Shown piece after piece: positions 61,459 through 64,000 of a stretch of 64,000 nt of DNA; positions within the stretch are counted from its first letter, which is position 1; each line of letters opens with the position of its first letter. Made by a program: the position numbers and the translations under genes. Origin of the DNA: Pseudobutyrivibrio ruminis (GTDB lineage Bacteria > Bacillota > Clostridia > Lachnospirales > Lachnospiraceae); contig SVER01000005.1 of the NCBI GenBank assembly GCA_015057315.1, positions 1 to 64,000 on the forward strand. Direction: 5' to 3'. Under the pieces are notes generated by a model, which saw nothing but the letters and a program-made list of their open reading frames with translations, was not told the DNA's origin and ran no database searches.

Positions 61459-64000
61459 TTATTGTATATTGAAGTTTTCTCTTAGTTCCTTTGCCTTTCG
61501 TTCCACTTCTTCTATAAAATCTCTTGATGAAAAAAGTCTAGCTCCAGCCCCTCTAATAATAACCTGTTCCAGCCCGTCAGAAGTTACTACTGTAATATCA
61601 TATTTTTTACCATGCTCATGGGTAAAACGCTCTATGTATGCATCAGCAGTTTGGGCTTCTGCAGTGAATACCTGGTGAATATTAAGGTAGTCCGATGCTG
61701 TCATCTCATGCCCCTTTACCTTATAAGCATCAAATACAGCAATCACCTCATAATCAGTCATAGCTTTGTAGTTACTAAGTATATCAAGTAGTTTTCCTCT
61801 TGCTCCGTCTAAGTTTACGTCTAATACTTCTTTAAGCTCAGGCCATGCATAAATGAGATTGTAGCCATCCACAAGAAGATACTTCTGCCTTGGCTTAACC
61901 TCCTTTGGTGCAGTATACACGTAATCCGAATCCACTCGCCTTGGTCTTGACGATTCTCCATAATGCCAGCCCTTCTTAGGATTCTTACCATGATTACTAT
62001 GTGTAGCCTGCCTTAATATGTTGTCTATCTCATCAGGGTCTAACCATTCGTCCACACTGTGATTCATTCGCTTTGAGTTGATTGGAGTATTCATATCTGT
62101 ATCCTTATCAACTGCATTTTCAATACAAGGCACATGGCATTTTTCCTTCACTTCAAACCATGGTACAATAACCCCTGCCCCATGAGAACAAAATACTGAA
62201 TCTGCCAGATTATCTATATCCGCCTCAGGATTATAGTTAGAGCTTGCAATTACCTCTTCACTATTTTTGCATTTATCGTAGTGTGCATTGCTTAAAGTAA
62301 TTCGACCCATGCCCTTTGTAAATGTCACAAGACTGGCCTGATAATTTCTGATTGCAACAGCCGGTGCCTGACCTGTGATTTTGGAATCGCCGCCTAAATC
62401 CTCTGGTGCATCAAAGCTTCCACCCATATTTTCAATATCAGTCATAACTCGTCCTATTTGAGTGGATGGCAACACTATTTCAAAATCAAAATATGGTTCT
62501 AAAACTTCAGTGCCAACTTCCATAAGACCTTGCCTGATAGCTCTGTAGGTGGCTTCTCTAAAATCACCACCTTCGGTGTGTTTGATATGGGCTCTTCCTC
62601 CTACTATAGTAAACCTGACATCTGTAAGTGGAGCGCCTATTGCAGTTCCTAGATGTTCCCTTTCAAGGATGTGGGTAGTGATTAATCTTTGCCAGTTAAG
62701 TGCCAAATCATCTGTTGAAACCTGACTTTTAACTTCTATTCCACTTCCAGTAGGAAGTGGCTCCATAAGAATGTGGGCTTCTGCATAATGACGAAGAGGT
62801 TCAAAATGACCTACACCTTCCACTGGCTCCTTTATAGTCTCCTTATATAATACCCCAGCCTCTGTAAACTTAGCCTTAATACCAAGCTCTGTTTCGATCC
62901 GTGTAAGTAAGATTTCTGTTTGAACCTCACCCATCAGGTTAAATGTGATTTCTTCTAAGGCCTCATTCCATTTTACATTTAAGGATGAATCCTCATCACC
63001 TAAAGCCATCAGCTTAGGGTATGCAAGACGAGGAATAGTATCATCCAAAAACTCAAGCTTATATTTAAGCACTGGGGTAATATTTAGCTCCGGCCTGTTA
63101 GAAACTATACCAAGGCCTTGTCCTGCAAATGTATTTTTAGGGCCTACAAATGCCACAACATCACCTGCATTTGCCTCATCCAGCTGGGTGTATTTTGCCC
63201 CTGAATACAGGCGAATCTGATCTACCTTTTCACCATTTGATAGTGTATCCTTTACTTTTATTTTTCCTGATGTAATCTTGGCAAAGGTAAGGCGACTGTC
63301 TCTTCCAAGGCTTTCTATCTTATAGATTTTAGCCCCAAATTCATCCTCTTTCACATCTTCATTTTTCTTATTTTTATATTCACTTAAGCCTTTAATAAAA
63401 CCAAGCAATTCATCTACACCTTGATTTTTCAAGGCTGAGCCTTTAAAAACCGGGAACAATTCTCTATTAAATGTTAATTCGTATATACGATTATCTGATA
63501 GAGTGTCTGTATCTAGATATTCCTCCATTGCCTCTTCATTTGCCATAGCAATATCCTCAAGTGAGGTGAGCAAATGACAAGAGCTTGATATATCCTTTAA
63601 ATCATTAAGACACATATCCTCATCGAAGCCTGGCATATCAGTCTTGTTTATAAAGATAATAGTAGGTACATTATTCTTTTTTAGAAGAGAGAACAGAGTC
63701 TTAGTATAAGCCTGCACTCCATCTGTACCGCTAATAAGAAGAATAGCAAAATCAAGTGCCCAGATTGCACGCTCTGTTTCTGTAGCAAAATCCACATGCC
63801 CCGGAGTATCAAGAAGTGTTATCTTAGTTCCCTCATATTCAAATACTGCTGGTTTTGAAAATATAGTGATACCCCTATTTTTTTCCTGCTGATTTGTATC
63901 CAAAAAGGCGGACCCCTTGTCTACTCGACCAAGGTCCGCCAAAACTCCAGCGTTATATAAAATTGCTTCTGATAGTGTAGTCTTGCCTGCATCTACGTGA
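61459..64000 (-). CDS. TetM/EF-G-like GTPase fused to a YacP/Rae1-like NYN nuclease domain (cut by window edge)
   Basis: The start lies beyond 64000; the frame is open to the edge, where HVDAGKTTLSEAIL (P-loop) is already visible, so only about 10-15 residues are missing. G2 RGITI, G3 DTPGH, G4 NKTD and G5 GSAL follow, then domains II-V as in TetM-type ribosomal protection proteins. After a charged linker the last about 140 residues form a NYN/YacP domain: VDGYNLI, VFDAYK, ADAYIERF and VVTSDGLEQ, supplying the acidic residues of a PIN-like RNase. Normal TetM ends before this part. Inference: a ribosome-bound factor that also cleaves RNA, as Rae1 does at the A-site. A tetracycline-resistance label would be unsafe. 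Confidence 0.85.
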   Translation of the reverse strand, partial: HVDAGKTTLSEAILYNAGVLADLGRVDKGSAFLDTNQQEKNRGITIFSKPAVFEYEGTKITLLDTPGHVDFATETERAIWALDFAILLISGTDGVQAYTKTLFSLLKKNNVPTIIFINKTDMPGFDEDMCLNDLKDISSSCHLLTSLEDIAMANEEAMEEYLDTDTLSDNRIYELTFNRELFPVFKGSALKNQGVDELLGFIKGLSEYKNKKNEDVKEDEFGAKIYKIESLGRDSRLTFAKITSGKIKVKDTLSNGEKVDQIRLYSGAKYTQLDEANAGDVVAFVGPKNTFAGQGLGIVSNRPELNITPVLKYKLEFLDDTIPRLAYPKLMALGDEDSSLNVKWNEALEEITFNLMGEVQTEILLTRIETELGIKAKFTEAGVLYKETIKEPVEGVGHFEPLRHYAEAHILMEPLPTGSGIEVKSQVSTDDLALNWQRLITTHILEREHLGTAIGAPLTDVRFTIVGGRAHIKHTEGGDFREATYRAIRQGLMEVGTEVLEPYFDFEIVLPSTQIGRVMTDIENMGGSFDAPEDLGGDSKITGQAPAVAIRNYQASLVTFTKGMGRITLSNAHYDKCKNSEEVIASSNYNPEADIDNLADSVFCSHGAGVIVPWFEVKEKCHVPCIENAVDKDTDMNTPINSKRMNHSVDEWLDPDEIDNILRQATHSNHGKNPKKGWHYGESSRPRRVDSDYVYTAPKEVKPRQKYLLVDGYNLIYAWPELKEVLDVNLDGARGKLLDILSNYKAMTDYEVIAVFDAYKVKGHEMTASDYLNIHQVFTAEAQTADAYIERFTHEHGKKYDITVVTSDGLEQVIIRGAGARLFSSRDFIEEVERKAKELRENFNIQ

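Noticed and set aside
61459-64000. Plain tetracycline-resistance gene
   Set aside because: The C-terminal NYN nuclease domain and absence of any resistance or mobile context argue against the label.

Overview
The window looks like a chromosomal segment of a low-GC, Gram-positive anaerobe of the Clostridia, most like Lachnospiraceae (Butyrivibrio/Pseudobutyrivibrio type). That placement is inferred from gene content (Nfn-type transhydrogenase, anaerobic cobalamin pathway, exported lipoproteins, Gram-positive Shine-Dalgarno sites, class-II cobalamin riboswitch control) and not from a marker gene. No rRNA, tRNA, phage, transposase or CRISPR locus was recognised.

Left part (0.2-7.4 kb): three small minus-strand genes (CPBP membrane protease, VanZ-like, GNAT acetyltransferase). 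Then comes a 480-base gap with an array of hairpins built on one 9-base arm and a perfect palindrome in a promoter region. It is followed by a five-gene plus-strand ABC-2 transporter/two-component operon (ATPase, two permeases, kinase, regulator) laid out like B. subtilis LnrLMN/LnrJK. 7.4-13.2 kb: minus-strand run priA-def-GH25 lysozyme-DUF4869-like-ATPase. 13.3-19.1 kb: pyrB-pyrI, an OmpR-type two-component system, and a CheY-like regulator paired with a protein that joins MshEN-like (possible c-di-GMP binding) repeats to a CheX-like domain. 19.1-30.7 kb: thrC, a MacB/FtsX-like ABC exporter, nfnB-nfnA, two COG0523 (CobW-family) metal GTPases and an ABC-F protein. 30.8-38.1 kb: a membrane EAL protein, LMW phosphatase, esterase, DinB polymerase, a YhcC-type radical SAM protein with an apparently leaderless mRNA, and an oxidoreductase.

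Right part (38.1-59.2 kb): a single-strand run of 22 genes for cobalamin synthesis and uptake, read leftward from a strong promoter and a cobalamin riboswitch with an intrinsic terminator. It begins with an exported CbiK-like chelatase and a BtuFCD-like importer, continues through the corrin ring genes (cbiP, C, D, F, G, H and a cbiJ-cbiE-cbiT triple fusion, cbiA) and ends with the lower-ligand and side-chain genes (cobT, U, S, C, cbiB, cobD). CbiL is not present. After it lie a GGDEF/EAL protein and, cut by the right edge, a TetM/EF-G-like GTPase fused to a YacP/Rae1-like NYN nuclease domain.

The most unusual system is inside the cobalamin run: eight copies of a two- or three-hairpin palindromic repeat (called R here) between 48.6 and 57.3 kb. 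Their stems show compensatory base changes. Copies encode the ends of CbiD and CbiP in frame and form the Shine-Dalgarno site of at least four downstream genes. Two pairs of inverted copies bracket two related DUF559 (VSR-like) endonuclease genes, which looks like a REP/RAYT-style arrangement with a different enzyme.
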